Source of the DNA: Planctomycetaceae bacterium
GTDB taxonomy: Bacteria; Planctomycetota; Planctomycetia; Pirellulales; Pirellulaceae
Direction of reading: 5' to 3'
Assembly (NCBI GenBank): GCA_016794985.1
Contig: JAEUIQ010000019.1
Span: forward strand, 102,387 to 166,386
Length of the DNA stretch: 64,000 bases
In this document: piece by piece, positions 9,424 through 19,200 of the stretch
Position numbering within the stretch: position 1 is the stretch's first letter
Layout: each line of letters starts with the position of its first letter
Notes under the pieces: model-generated
Told to the model about the DNA's origin: nothing
Seen by the model: only the letters and a program-made list of their open reading frames with translations
The model's database searches: none
Position numbers and translations under genes: made by a program

Positions 9424-10677
9424 ATGCGTCACAGTATCTCGCGACTTATTGTAGCGGTTTGGCATAGCTTCCTTGTTTTTTCAATCGGGTTAGGGATGAC
9501 CTCGGCACCGGCAGAGGGTCAAATCCCTCAAGGGGAGTCGTATGCCGAACAACGCGAGGAAATGGTTCGCCTGTTCCTCAAAGGCGCCGGAATCAAGAGC
9601 GAGAAAGTCTTGGATGTTTTTCGCAAGACCAACCGGCACGAATTTGTTCCGGCAGACATGAAACCCTTTGCCTATCGGGACGCGGGTTTACCCATCGGTG
9701 ATGGCCAAACCATTTCGTCGCCCTTCATCGTGGCCTACATGACGGAAGTCCTAGACCCACAACCGACGGACCGTGTTCTGGAAATTGGCACGGGCAGCGG
9801 CTTTCAAGCCGCCATCTTGAGTCCACTGGTCGAGGAAGTCTACTCGATCGAAATCGTGGAACCCTTGGGTCGCCGAGCCGCCCAAACTCTTTCGCGGCTG
9901 AATTACAAAAACGTCTTTACGAAAGTTGGTGACGGTTACCTTGGCTGGCCGGAGCACGCTCCGTTCGACAAGATTATTGTCACCTGCTCACCGGAGAACG
10001 TCCCACAACCCTTGGTCGATCAACTTAAAGAAGGTGGTCAAATCGTGGTTCCGGTTGGAGAGAGACACCAGCAAACTCTGTATTTGATGACGAAAAAAGA
10101 TGGCAAATTGGAGGGCAAGGCCCTGCAACCGACGCTATTTGTGCCAATGACAGGCGAAGCCGAGGACAAACGCGAGGTCTTGCCCGACCCGCTCAATCCG
10201 TCCTTACTCAATCCCGATTTCGAGGAAGGGCAAGACAAACAAGGCCATATCCAAGGCTGGTACTATCAACGACTGGCATCCTTGGTTGACGCTCCCGATG
10301 CTCCGAGCGGACAAACTTACGTTCGCTTCGAGAATGATCTCGATAATCAAGCCTCGCACGTGATGCAAGGTTTCGCGATCGATGGACGTCAGGTCAAGCA
10401 AGTTCGTTTGAGCGGTAGCTATCGCGGAACCAATGTCAAAGTGGGGCCAGACAAGAACCAATTGGCGCAAATCGCCATCACGTTTTATGACGAAGACCGA
10501 GCCGAAGTTGGTTTTGGTTTCATCGGTCCATTTCGTGGAACGAAAGGCTGGAGCAACTATTCGAAGGTCATTCGCGTTCCCGCATCGGCTCGTGAAGGTA
10601 TCGTACGAATCGGAATGTTTGGCGGCACCGGAACGGCAGACTTTGACAACATTCGCATCGAGAAGTCAGGAAACTGA
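9424..10677 (+). CDS. Secreted protein-L-isoaspartate O-methyltransferase with C-terminal beta domain
   Basis: A 417-residue protein. The methyltransferase part (about residues 38-235) has the PCMT pattern: the F-V-P/PFAYRDAGLPIGDGQTIS region around 74-98, SAM motif I LEIGTGSG at 119-126, and the post-I acidic residue in YSIEIVEP. It methylates isoaspartate in damaged proteins, using SAM. The start is placed at the ATG at 9424 because this gives a signal peptide (RLIVAVWHSFLVFSIGLGM, cleavage near APAEG) behind a GGTGGAG ribosome site and downstream of the extended -10. The C-terminal about 170 residues look like a jelly-roll/carbohydrate-binding domain ending in FDNIRIEK. Export of a SAM-dependent enzyme is odd, because SAM is cytoplasmic. 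Confidence 0.85.
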   Translation: MRHSISRLIVAVWHSFLVFSIGLGMTSAPAEGQIPQGESYAEQREEMVRLFLKGAGIKSEKVLDVFRKTNRHEFVPADMKPFAYRDAGLPIGDGQTISSPFIVAYMTEVLDPQPTDRVLEIGTGSGFQAAILSPLVEEVYSIEIVEPLGRRAAQTLSRLNYKNVFTKVGDGYLGWPEHAPFDKIIVTCSPENVPQPLVDQLKEGGQIVVPVGERHQQTLYLMTKKDGKLEGKALQPTLFVPMTGEAEDKREVLPDPLNPSLLNPDFEEGQDKQGHIQGWYYQRLASLVDAPDAPSGQTYVRFENDLDNQASHVMQGFAIDGRQVKQVRLSGSYRGTNVKVGPDKNQLAQIAITFYDEDRAEVGFGFIGPFRGTKGWSNYSKVIRVPASAREGIVRIGMFGGTGTADFDNIRIEKSGN

Positions 10678-11375
10678 AGTCAGTGTGCATTCCTTCTCCA
10701 GACGATTGCGTTGCAGCCTTGCTGGCCGGCATGGAATCGAAGCGATGACGGTGGATTCCAATCACCAGCTCGCAAGTGGGTGCGGTGGCACATCGTCGAG
10801 CCGTTTAACTTGGAGAGTGTATTCGATCCCCATCGCGCCACGAGCACGAATTCCCAATCGATGTTGACGTGTTTCTATTCTAAGAAGCGCCCGTGTTGGC
10901 AACGCTGTAAAGCTTTTTTTCTTGGCGAAAACAGACCCGAAGGGTCCGAAACAACCCCAGCCGGTGTGCGTGAGCCAAGGGTTTGAATGGCATTTCCCGT
11001 GCGGGACGAAATGTCGGTAGTAGCCGTTCGTATGAAGCTGGAGCGTCCCGTTCGGGACGGAATGTTTCATCGCCAAGACGCCCCGTCGCAATAAACACTT
11101 CATCCCTAACAGGACGTGCGCCACGCATTGGGGGCCGCGAATGCTACCGACATTTCGTCCCTAACGGGACGGCTCATCTCGAAAGTCGTTTCTCAGCCGC
11201 CGCTGTCTAAAGAATTCCAGATATCTATCCGTTTTGTCCCGGTCCTTACTCACTCACACAATGCCTGAACAAATCCCAGTCCGTTGCAGCGGATTTCGCT
11301 TGCTGCGAGCCTAAGTGCTCGAATAGAATAACGCTGAGTTCCATTCAAGGCAGCCAACGCAACGAGGGCGTCATC
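10678..11375 (+). other. Gene-free stretch with foldback repeats
   Basis: 698 bp between the methyltransferase and the RHS remnant. No frame has codon usage or a motif resembling a gene. The first 300 bp show nothing recognisable. The middle carries the inverted repeats listed separately, and the end leads into the broken RHS sequence. Confidence 0.6.
10996..11168. repeat. Nested REP-like inverted repeats
   Basis: Outer arms at 10996-11020 and 11144-11168 are inverted copies agreeing at 23 of 25 positions and contain GACGAAATGTCGGTAG / CTACCGACATTTCGTC. Inside lies another inverted pair around 11044-11064 and 11100-11116, and each arm also has its own small palindrome (for example CGTCCCGTTCGGGACG). 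The organisation resembles bacterial REP/BIME elements. No RAYT transposase is nearby, so mobility is inference. Confidence 0.7.
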
Positions 11376-12250
11376 GTGTTCGCCGATCCCCTGCACTTAT
11401 CGCAACATCAAAGAACCCTACCATCGCCACCGCTCTCGTCGTCGTGTTCTTCTCGTCGCAGTGCGAGATTCAAAACCTCAAATCCGTGCAACCATCGCAA
11501 CCAACAATATTCCATCATCGGCCTCACCAACGCCGCCGGAACGCTGGTTGAACGTTACTCCTACACCGCGTACGGCACGCTAGGCATCTACGACCCCAGT
11601 GGCACGGTTCGTACCGCCAGCACTTACGCCAACCGCTACACCTACACCGGCCGCGAGTACGACCCCGACCTCAACCACTACCACTTCCGCGCCCGCTGGT
11701 ACGATCCCAGCAACGGAGCTTTCATATCGCGAGATCCGCTGGGGTATGTGGATGGGACGAGTTTGTATCGGGGGTATTTTGGGGTGAAAATGCTTGATCC
11801 GAGCGGTTTGTCTACAGTTAGATGGACAACTGGCGCAGGCGGTCCAAAGGATGTTGGCGAGAATGCAGTTTGTTGTTTACGCGCCGAAGTATTTTGGAAA
11901 GAAAATGGTTTTGCATCTGAAGGCGAATGTTACTCGGAGTGTACAGGATGGGTTACTACAGGAGCAACCGCTGTCGCTGGGGCAGGTGGAATCTTTGAAG
12001 CGTATCTAGGGCGGTCTCCACACGCATCAGTTGCCATTGTTTTTTTGGGCTTGGTTATGACCTAGGTTGTCGGAGCTTATGTGCAAGCTACGGCTGCCAA
12101 AAAATTGGTAAGCCGATTGAGTCAAAGTTTTGCTGGAGTATGGCTCGCTACTGGATGGGATGGGATTGCGGATACTATGATTGCTGGACGTGTCCAACGA
12201 CGGAAAACTGGCCAACGGATGCTCTGATCTATGTCATGGGTGTTATGTAA
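11376..12250 (+). pseudogene. RHS repeat-associated core fragment, truncated and frameshifted
   Basis: From about 11500 the translation has the RHS core: an IIGLTNAAGTLVERYSYTAYGT segment, then YTYTGREYDPDLNHYHFRARWYDP and RDPLGYVDGTSLY, ending in a DPSGL junction after which a variable tip starts. The long YD-repeat shell expected upstream is absent, so only a C-terminal piece remains. The frame stops at a TAG (12063-12065). One base earlier in phase, however, from a run of seven Ts (12040-12046), reading continues for 68 codons of Cys/Trp/Tyr-rich sequence to TAA at 12248. Restoring an eighth T joins both parts (AIVFFGLGYDLGCRSLC). Intact RHS proteins are large exported or toxin-delivery proteins; this copy is probably dead or an orphan tip cassette. 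Confidence 0.75.
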
Positions 12251-12323
12251 CAATGCAAGCTTCATAGGTCGTAGCGCAAATTCCAAAACTACCAGTATCT
12301 AAGCAAATTAGGAATCAAGTCGA

Positions 12324-12521
12324 ATGAGGCCCCAATTTGTCATTGTCGCCGCAGGGTTAGGAGTGATTTCATTGTGTTCCGCTGCAGAGAAGTTGAATCG
12401 TCTATTTTGGGGCAATCTACCGATTCGTGAAGTAATTCCTATGATGGTTTTTGGCATGATGGGTTTATACTTCTGCTGGCTATCGTACAGCAAGTGCTGT
12501 AGGGTAGATGGAGATCACTAA
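12324..12521 (+). CDS. Small two-helix membrane protein next to the RHS tip
   Basis: A 65-residue ORF with two hydrophobic helices (about residues 5-20 and 36-54, the second Met-rich) joined by a charged loop. An AGGA ribosome site lies 9 bp before the ATG. It follows the RHS fragment by 74 bp on the same strand, the position where RHS systems commonly carry a small immunity gene. That role is inference from position only. It could also be a chance ORF in a decaying region. Confidence 0.4.
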   Translation: MRPQFVIVAAGLGVISLCSAAEKLNRLFWGNLPIREVIPMMVFGMMGLYFCWLSYSKCCRVDGDH

Positions 12522-12723
12522 GCTACTACACTCCGACACGCTCGAAGAAAGAACCATGAGTAAGCCTGATTTGGATAAATAGGCGTGGAGCTGCCGCTAC
12601 GCTGGGTTTGTTGGCATGGTGTTCGCTAACCGAAAAATGTGGCGATTCTTGAGCTTCGCGTCAGTGTTTGATTTGAATGTCGGTGCGATTGGGAGCCGAT
12701 GTTGCGGATGAATGAAGCAATGC

Positions 12724-12871
12724 AGTTGATTTGGTGTTGCTGATCTTGAGGTGGGTGCAGAACGGTAGCAAGGCAGGCGGTTTGGATCGCTGCTGGAAGT
12801 TGATGCTTGTCCGTCGCGTCAGGTGCGACAGTTTGGTTAGGTTATTTTTCCTCGATGTCTTTTTCCGAGAC
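12724..12871 (+). repeat. About 148-bp direct repeat, copy 1
   Basis: This segment recurs at 13329-13475 with about ten substitutions. Both copies abut a 140-bp-family hairpin unit at their right end, so the two were duplicated as one block. Confidence 0.8.
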
Positions 12872-13738
12872 GGCCACCATTGGCTTCACGCCAATGGGGC
12901 GCTGACTGGTCAGCTACACAACAGGCTCCAAGGTTTTAGAGGCCGTTGAACCGACTTTGCTTCAGACACGCCTGCAAGTAGGCCGATCGTTTTAGATCTC
13001 AGGTTCAAGATCGCCACCATTGGCTTCACGCCAATGGGGCGCTGACTGGTCAGCTACAGAACTTGCCCAAGGTTTTAGAGGCCGTAGGACCGACTCTGCT
13101 TCAGACACGCCTGCAAGTAGGCCGATCGTTTTAGATCTCAGGTACAAGATCGCCACCATTGGCTTCACGCCAATGGGGCGCTGACTGGTTAGCTACAGAA
13201 TTTGCTCCAACGGTTTGGAAGGCCGTAAGACCGACTCTGCTTCGGTCATGTCCGCAAGTAGGCCGATCGTTTTAGATCTCAGGTACAAGATCGCCACCAT
13301 TGGCTTCACGCCAATGGGGCGCTGACGAAGTTGATTTGGTGTTGTTGATCTTGAAGTCGGTGCGGAGCGGTAGCGAAGCAGGCGGTTTGGATCGCTGCTG
13401 GAAGTTGATGCTTGTCCGTCGCGTCAGGTGCGACAGTTTGGTTAGGTTGTTTTCCTCGATGTCTTTTTCCGAGACGGCCACCATTGGCTTCACGCCAATA
13501 GGGCGCTGACTGGTCAGCTACAGAACTTGCCCCAAGGTTTTAGTGGCCGTAGTACCGACTCTGCTTCAGACACGCCTGCAAGTAGGCCGATCGTTCTAGA
13601 TCTCAGGTACAAGATCGCCACCATTGGCTTTACGCCAATGGGGCGCTGACTGGTCAGCTACAGAATTTGCTCGAAGGGTTTGGAAGGCCGTAAGACCGGC
13701 TCTGCTTCGGTTATGTCCGCAAGTAGGCCGATCGTGTT
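12872..13738 (+). repeat. 140-bp hairpin repeat array
   Basis: Units start at 12872, 13012, 13151, 13292, 13476 and 13616 (steps of 140, 139, 141, then 140 after the 148-bp insert). Each opens with a hairpin CCATTGGC-TTCAC-GCCAATGG, extendable by flanking CGCC/GGCG. It is followed in most units by the palindrome GCTGACTGGTCAGC, and a GATCT...AGATC pair closes the unit. Two subtypes differ in the middle (CTTCAGACACGCC versus CTTCGGTCATGTCC). No conserved reading frame runs through the units. Confidence 0.85.
13329..13475 (+). repeat. About 148-bp direct repeat, copy 2
   Basis: Second copy of the segment at 12724-12871, inserted in the hairpin array directly after the first hairpin of a unit, whose remaining about 115 bp are missing. 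Confidence 0.8.
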
Positions 13739-14053
13739 TCATCTAGGGTACGGACCGACCGGACTTGCGAGCGTGAACCGTTGCGGTCTCGGTGGGAGTT
13801 TGTTTGCGAAATAAGTCTGTTTCTCGACCGCTGCTCCTGCGATGGTCGTGTTGGCTTAGTGGTGAATCCTTGGCCCAACCGAGACGAGCTCGGTTGCGGC
13901 CTTCCCGCTGCTGATTTTTGTTGTTTGCTTCCGGCTACCGTCCTGTCTCTCGTCGCAATGCTCGGGCCAACATCATTTCGCATTGCATTGGTTGACAAGG
14001 CCCGCCCGATTTACTCGGCGGTTTGTTAAAATTCGCGCTACATATGACAACTC

Positions 14054-14262
14054 GGGCTTTGAAGGCCGTAAGACCGACTCTGCTTCGGTCATGTCCGCAA
14101 GTAGGCCGATCGTTTTAGATCTCAGGTACAAGATCGCCACCGTTGGCTTCATGCCAATGGGGCGCTGACTGAACAGCTACACAACAGGCTCCAAGGTTTT
14201 AGAGACCGTAAGACCGGCTCTGCTTCAGACACTCCTGCAAGTAAGCCGATCGTTTTAGATCT
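14054..14262 (+). repeat. Further copies of the 140-bp family
   Basis: One partial and one nearly complete unit of the 140-bp family, with a slightly degenerate hairpin (GTTGGCTTCATGCCAAT around 14142-14158). They lie between a truncated 175-bp-family head (13748-13820) and the main 175-bp array. The order 140-family then 175-family therefore occurs twice, pointing to a composite duplication. The 233 bp between (13821-14053) show nothing recognisable. Confidence 0.75.
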
Positions 14263-14944
14263 TGGGTACGGACCGACCGGACTTGCGAGTGTGAACCGTT
14301 GCGGTCTCGGTGGGAGTTGTTTGCTAAACAAGTCTGTCCCTCGACCGCTTCGTGCGCGTGGCGTGCGCTCTTGCTTTCAAACTTGCGCTCCCACGGGATG
14401 AACCCGTGGGGGGCAATCGTCGCGCGGGGGTTGTTCTTGGGTGCGAATCGACCAAGCTGGCGAGTGTGAACCGTTGCGGTCTCGGTGGAAGTTTGTTTGC
14501 GAAATAAGTCTGTCCCTCGACCGCTTCGTGCGCGTGGCGTTCCGTCTAGCTTTCAAACTTGCGCTCCCACGGGATGAACCCGTGGGGGGCGATCGTCGCG
14601 CGGGGGTTGTTCTTGGGTGCGGATCGACCAAGCTTGCGAGTGTGAACCGTTGCGGTCTCGGTGAGGGTTGTTTGCTAAACAAGTCTGTCCCTCGACCTCT
14701 TCGTGCGCGTGGCGTGCGCTCTAGCTTTCATACTTGCGCTCCCACGGGATGAACCCGTGGGGGGCGATCGTCGCGCGGGGGTTGTTCTTGGGTGCGAATC
14801 GACCGAGATTGCGAGTGTGAACCGTTGCGGTCTCGGTGGGAGTTTGTTTGCTAAACAAGTCTGTCCCTCGACCGCTTCGTGGGCGTGGCGTGAGATCTAG
14901 CTTTCGAACTTGCGCTCCCACGGAACGAGCCCGTGGGGGGCAAG
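14263..14944 (+). repeat. 175-bp hairpin repeat array
   Basis: Four tandem units with the head GTGAACCGTTGCGGTCTCGG at about 14291, 14466, 14642 and 14817. Each ends in a hairpin CCCACGGG-ATGAA-CCCGTGGG around 14391, 14567, 14742 and 14918, the last slightly changed. The spacing is 174-176 bp. A lone head also occurs at 13772. The hairpin design, an 8-bp perfect stem with a 5-nt loop, is the same as in the 140-bp family although the sequences differ. Confidence 0.85.
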
Positions 14945-15180
14945 GCCTTGACGCACTTGTGAATAAGTGCGACCAGTAACGGTGGCGGCCTGTCTGGCCA
15001 TTTCTGGATGAGATGTCACTCGAACCGGTGGCTTGCGCACACTGGCTCAGGTTGTTTCTACTCGTCCGGGCCTATGCTCACCGAATAAAAATGCTGCGCA
15101 GCGGTGGGGACGGCGGGCGAGCTTTTCTTAAAATCGTGATTGTGGCTGACCGCTCCGTCGATCAGCCTCAAGCATTCACT

Positions 15181-15822
15181 TCAGTCACCCGCCACTTCCA
15201 ACGCCAAGTTCGCTGGCGAAATAAAAGAACGCCAGCTCTCATACTTTGGGTTGTCCAACTTCAGACGCAGCAAGGGATTCTGTTTTGGACGAACTGGTTT
15301 TTTGAGTAACTTCATTCCCGCTTCGGCCGGCAATCGATCCCCCTTGTGACCGTTGCAACCTAAGCAGCAACTCACCACGTTATCCCAACTGGTGGCTCCA
15401 CCACGCGAGCGGGGTACCACATGGTCAAAGCTCAACTGACTCAAGGGAAACACGTTTCCGCAATATTGGCAGGTGTGGTCATCGCGTGCAAACAAATTAC
15501 GGCGATTGAACCGCAGCGTTTGACGCGGCACCTTGTCGTAATTCATCAACCGCATGACCCGCGGAACTCGGATGGCAAAGTGAACGCTGTGAATGACATC
15601 ATCGTCCGGCGATTGCTCCGCCATCAAGCTGCTCAGCTCCATCCAACTCTCAAAGCTGTAATTGAAGTACTGACCATTTTCGACGTCGATAACCTCGGCC
15701 AAGTCGCGGTACAATAATACCAACGCACGCCGGACCGAAATCACATGAATTGCCATATAGAATCGATTGAGAACCAACACGCTTCCATCTAGCGGTGATC
15801 CTCGGTGCGAACCGTTGCTCAT
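15181..15822 (-). CDS. HNH endonuclease family protein
   Basis: A 213-residue protein with a C-terminal HNH nuclease fold. A first CxxC (CQYCG), the catalytic-type motif SFDHVVPRSRGG, NVVSCC and a second CxxC (CLGCN) followed by HKGDRLPAEAGM form the zinc-stabilised beta-beta-alpha metal domain (about residues 115-175). The N-terminal 100 residues are the conserved companion domain seen in many free-standing bacterial HNH proteins and not in homing endonucleases. It diverges from dnaE. The cellular role of this subgroup is undefined; it is not next to restriction or phage genes, so a chromosomal housekeeping protein is more likely than a selfish element. Confidence 0.88.
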   Translation of the reverse strand: MSNGSHRGSPLDGSVLVLNRFYMAIHVISVRRALVLLYRDLAEVIDVENGQYFNYSFESWMELSSLMAEQSPDDDVIHSVHFAIRVPRVMRLMNYDKVPRQTLRFNRRNLFARDDHTCQYCGNVFPLSQLSFDHVVPRSRGGATSWDNVVSCCLGCNGHKGDRLPAEAGMKLLKKPVRPKQNPLLRLKLDNPKYESWRSFISPANLALEVAGD

Positions 15823-16238
15823 CGATCATTCCCTTCCTCGAACTGCCTCCACCGCGGTGGCAATCCCGCAGTGTGGGTCCAGATTCGAGCCAACATTGTA
15901 AACGAAGTCATGATGCTCCACCACAAAGGACACGGGAATTAACCGCAAGTTCATATTCGAATCCAACGGGCACTGTCCAAGTATTCTGGTTCCTTTGGAT
16001 TGCTTATTCGCTGGAAATGTCGAATTCACAGCAAAAATGGCCGGGGACAGTCATTCCCGCCGACGTGGACCGGAGTGCCAAACTTCCAGAAAAATTGGGC
16101 TGGGCGGTGATCAGCCTCGGGTCGCACGGGGGCACCGCCCATTGTTGGAATGGCCCTCAAACTTCGTATAATCTCGGGTCGCGCCGGGATCGGACGTCCC
16201 GACGAATGGCCGGACCTCTAATTTATTCGGAAAATGGA
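15823..16238 (+). other. Divergent intergenic region before dnaE
   Basis: 416 bp between the HNH and dnaE starts. An open frame continues through it in phase with dnaE, but its translation is unlike any protein and dnaE homology starts at 16239. It holds an inverted repeat GGGCGGTG/CACCGCCC (16102-16109 and 16133-16140) and the promoter listed next. Confidence 0.6.
16143..16172 (+). promoter_or_regulatory. Probable dnaE promoter
   Basis: TTGTTG (16143-16148), an 18-bp spacer and a perfect TATAAT (16167-16172). Transcription would begin about 60 nt before the chosen dnaE start. The hairpin arms just upstream could be an operator. Confidence 0.5.
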
Positions 16239-19200
16239 ATGTCGAATCGTCCCTTTGTACATCTGCATTGCCACAGTCACTACAGCCTCTTGGACGGTGC
16301 TGGGTCGATCAAGAAACTGGTGGCACGGGCGAAGCAGTACGGCATGAATGCCCTGGCTTTGACGGATCACGGCAATTTGCATGGAGCCTTGGAGTTTTAC
16401 CGCGCTTGCCGCGACGAAGGACTTAATCCGATCATTGGCTATGAAGCATACATCGCGCCGGGGAGCCGTTTTGAACGTGCAGGCGGTACGTCCAAAGACA
16501 ACAGCTACCATCTGACGTTATTGTGTCAGAACCAAACTGGCTTCAAGAATCTGGTAAAAATGGCATCTGCCGCGAGCCTCGAAGGGTTTTACTTCAAACC
16601 TCGAATCGACAAGGAACTCTTGGCGGCCCACCATGAAGGAATCGTGTGCCTGAGTGGCTGCGTCTCCAGCGAATTCAATCGAGCCATCCTTAAGGGCCAA
16701 CCTAACGAGAAAAAACACTTGGCGGAAGCGGCGGAAATCGCGGCTTGGTTTCACAAGTTGTTCGGTGATCGTTATTTTATCGAGATCATGAACAATGGTG
16801 TCGATATTCAAAAGTTGGCGTTGGAAGGTTCGGTGCAATTGGCTAATTCGATGGGGCTCCCACTGGTTGCCACCAGCGATTGTCATTACGTGGACCAAAG
16901 CGATTGGGCAGCTCAAGATGTCATGCTCTGCATCAACACTGGCAAGTTTCGCTCGGACCCACAGCGGATGCAGATGGACGGGCGTGAATATCATCTGCGC
17001 AGTCCCGAAGAAATGTATGCCAAGTTCGTAGGCCTCGAAGAGGCCGTTGCCCGCAGTCAGGAGATCGCGGATCGAGTAGATATTGATCTGGAACTTGGCA
17101 AGCGCCACTTTCCAGTCTTTTATCCACCGGACGACAAAACTCCGGACGAGTACTTGCGCGAACTTTGTTTGAAGGGCTTGCGAGAACGATACGCTGGGAA
17201 TGACGAAATGATGCCCGGCGGAGAACTGAGCTCAGTCGCCGTAGAAAGATTGGATCGTGAACTTCGTGTTATCAGTAAACTGGGCTTTCCCAATTATTTC
17301 TTGATCGTGTGGGACTTTGTGCAACACGGTCGCGAACGCGGCATCCCCGCGACAGCTCGCGGTAGCGGCGTCGGCGCCCTTGTTTGTTACGCCCTGTACT
17401 TGAGTCACGTGTGTCCGATCAAGTATGGACTGCTGTTCGAGCGATTTCTCGATGAAAGCCGCGTGGAAGCTCCCGATATTGATATCGACTTTTGTAAAGA
17501 GCGACGCGGCGAGGTGATTCGATACGTCAAAGAGAAATATGGCGAAGCCAACGTGGCTCAGATTGGCACGTTTGGAACACTCGCAGCGCGAGCCGCGATC
17601 AAAGATGTCGGGCGTGCGTTGGGCATTCCACTACCGGAAGTCAATCGCATCACCGCGATGATCCCGGAGGAACTGGGGATCACCTTAGAAAAAGCGTTGG
17701 TCCAAAGCGAAGACTTGAAAAACGCGTATAACCAAGAGGCCGACGTCAAAGAATTAGTGGACTTTGCACTGAAAATCGAAGGACTTGCGCGCAATGTGGG
17801 TACACATGCGGCCGCCGTCGTGATTAGCGACAAGCCGTTAACGGAGTACGTTCCCCTGACCAAGGTCTCGGGTAAAGACGACGTGATCACACAATGGTCG
17901 ATGGGGGATGTCGAAGCGGCTGGTCTGTTGAAGATGGACTTCCTCGGACTTCGCAACCTGACCATTCTGAGAATTGCCATCGACTTGATCGAACAGAGCA
18001 CGGGTACACGCATCGATCCACTGAAGTTTCCGCTCGATGACTCCGACACGTATGCCTTGTTGCAACGCGGAGAAACCAAGGGCGTGTTTCAACTGGAAAG
18101 CGGTGGCATTCGTGACTTGCTGACCAAAATGAAGCCGGATGGATTCCATGACATCATCGCGACGAATGCCCTCTATCGCCCGGGTCCTTTGGAAGGCGGC
18201 ATGGTGCAGCAGTACATCGATGTCAAGCATGGCCGGAAAGCGGTTCACTACCTGCACCCGATACTAAAAGACATCTTGGAAGAAACACATGGTGTGATGG
18301 TCTACCAAGAACAAGTCATGCAAATCTTGAATCGACTGGGAGACATCGAGCTACCTGACGCCTACAAATGCATCAAGGCGATCAGCAAGAAGAAGGAAAA
18401 AATCATCGCCGCGAATCATGATCAGTTCATGACCGGCGCCGTCGCGAAAGGTCTCAAGAAATCCGAGGCCGAAGAATTCTGGCAAATGATCCTGAAGTTT
18501 GCGGGCTACGGCTTCAACAAATCGCACTCGACGGCCTATGCTTTGATCGCGTATCAAACCGCCTATTTGAAGGCACATTATCCTGTCGAGTTCATGGCGG
18601 CCTTGCTCACCGGTGACATCCCAGGTCGAAACTTCACCAAGAAAGACTCGCTAGTCGAACACTTGGAAGATTGCGATCGGATGGACGTGGTCGTGGTGGC
18701 GCCGAGCGTTAACTCGCCTGCGGTCGAGTTCGAAGTGCAAAATGGCAGGATTCTCTTTGCTCTTTCGGCCGTAAAAGGTTGCGGTGGGACAGCCGCAGAA
18801 GCCATCGTCCGAGAGTTTCGAAAAGGGGGTCCGTTTCGAGATGTGTTTGAATTCTGCGAACGAGTGCCTCTGACCGAATGCCCACGATCGTCGTTGGAAA
18901 GCTTGCTCAAATCCGGCGCATTTGATTGCTTCGGGTCGAAGCGAAGCCAAATTGAAGCCGTATTGGAGCGCGCCATCCAGGCGGGACAATCGGCAGCCGC
19001 CGATCGTCGCAGTGGTCAACTAAGTTTGTTCGGCGACATGGAAGAGCCGGAAGAGGAAGCCGCGAAGGTCGTCTTGCCTGACGTTCCCGAGTGGGACGAA
19101 CGAGTCAAACTCAATTATGAAAAAGAAGTTTTGGGTTACTACTTGTCCAGCCATCCTTTGGCACAGTTCCAAGACAAACTACGTAAATTCTGCTCCCACA

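Noticed and set aside
12731..13509. Small ORFs across the 148-bp duplicates sharing LDRCWKLMLVRRVRCDSLVRLF
   Set aside because: The similarity is due to DNA duplication; flanks differ, and no ribosome site or coding bias supports translation.
14377..14921. Arg-rich repeated ORFs in the 175-bp array
   Set aside because: They follow the repeat period, exist on both strands and have frameshifted neighbours, as expected from GC-rich tandem repeats.
12872..14944. CRISPR array
   Set aside because: Units are 140 and 175 bp, continuously repeated with no unique spacers of constant length, and there are no cas genes.
15181..15822. Homing endonuclease or intron-encoded HNH
   Set aside because: No intron or intein around it, and the companion N-terminal domain is that of free-standing chromosomal HNH proteins.
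15795..16238. N-terminal extension of DnaE by 148 codons
   Set aside because: The extra sequence has no DnaE homology, overlaps the HNH start and contains a good promoter.
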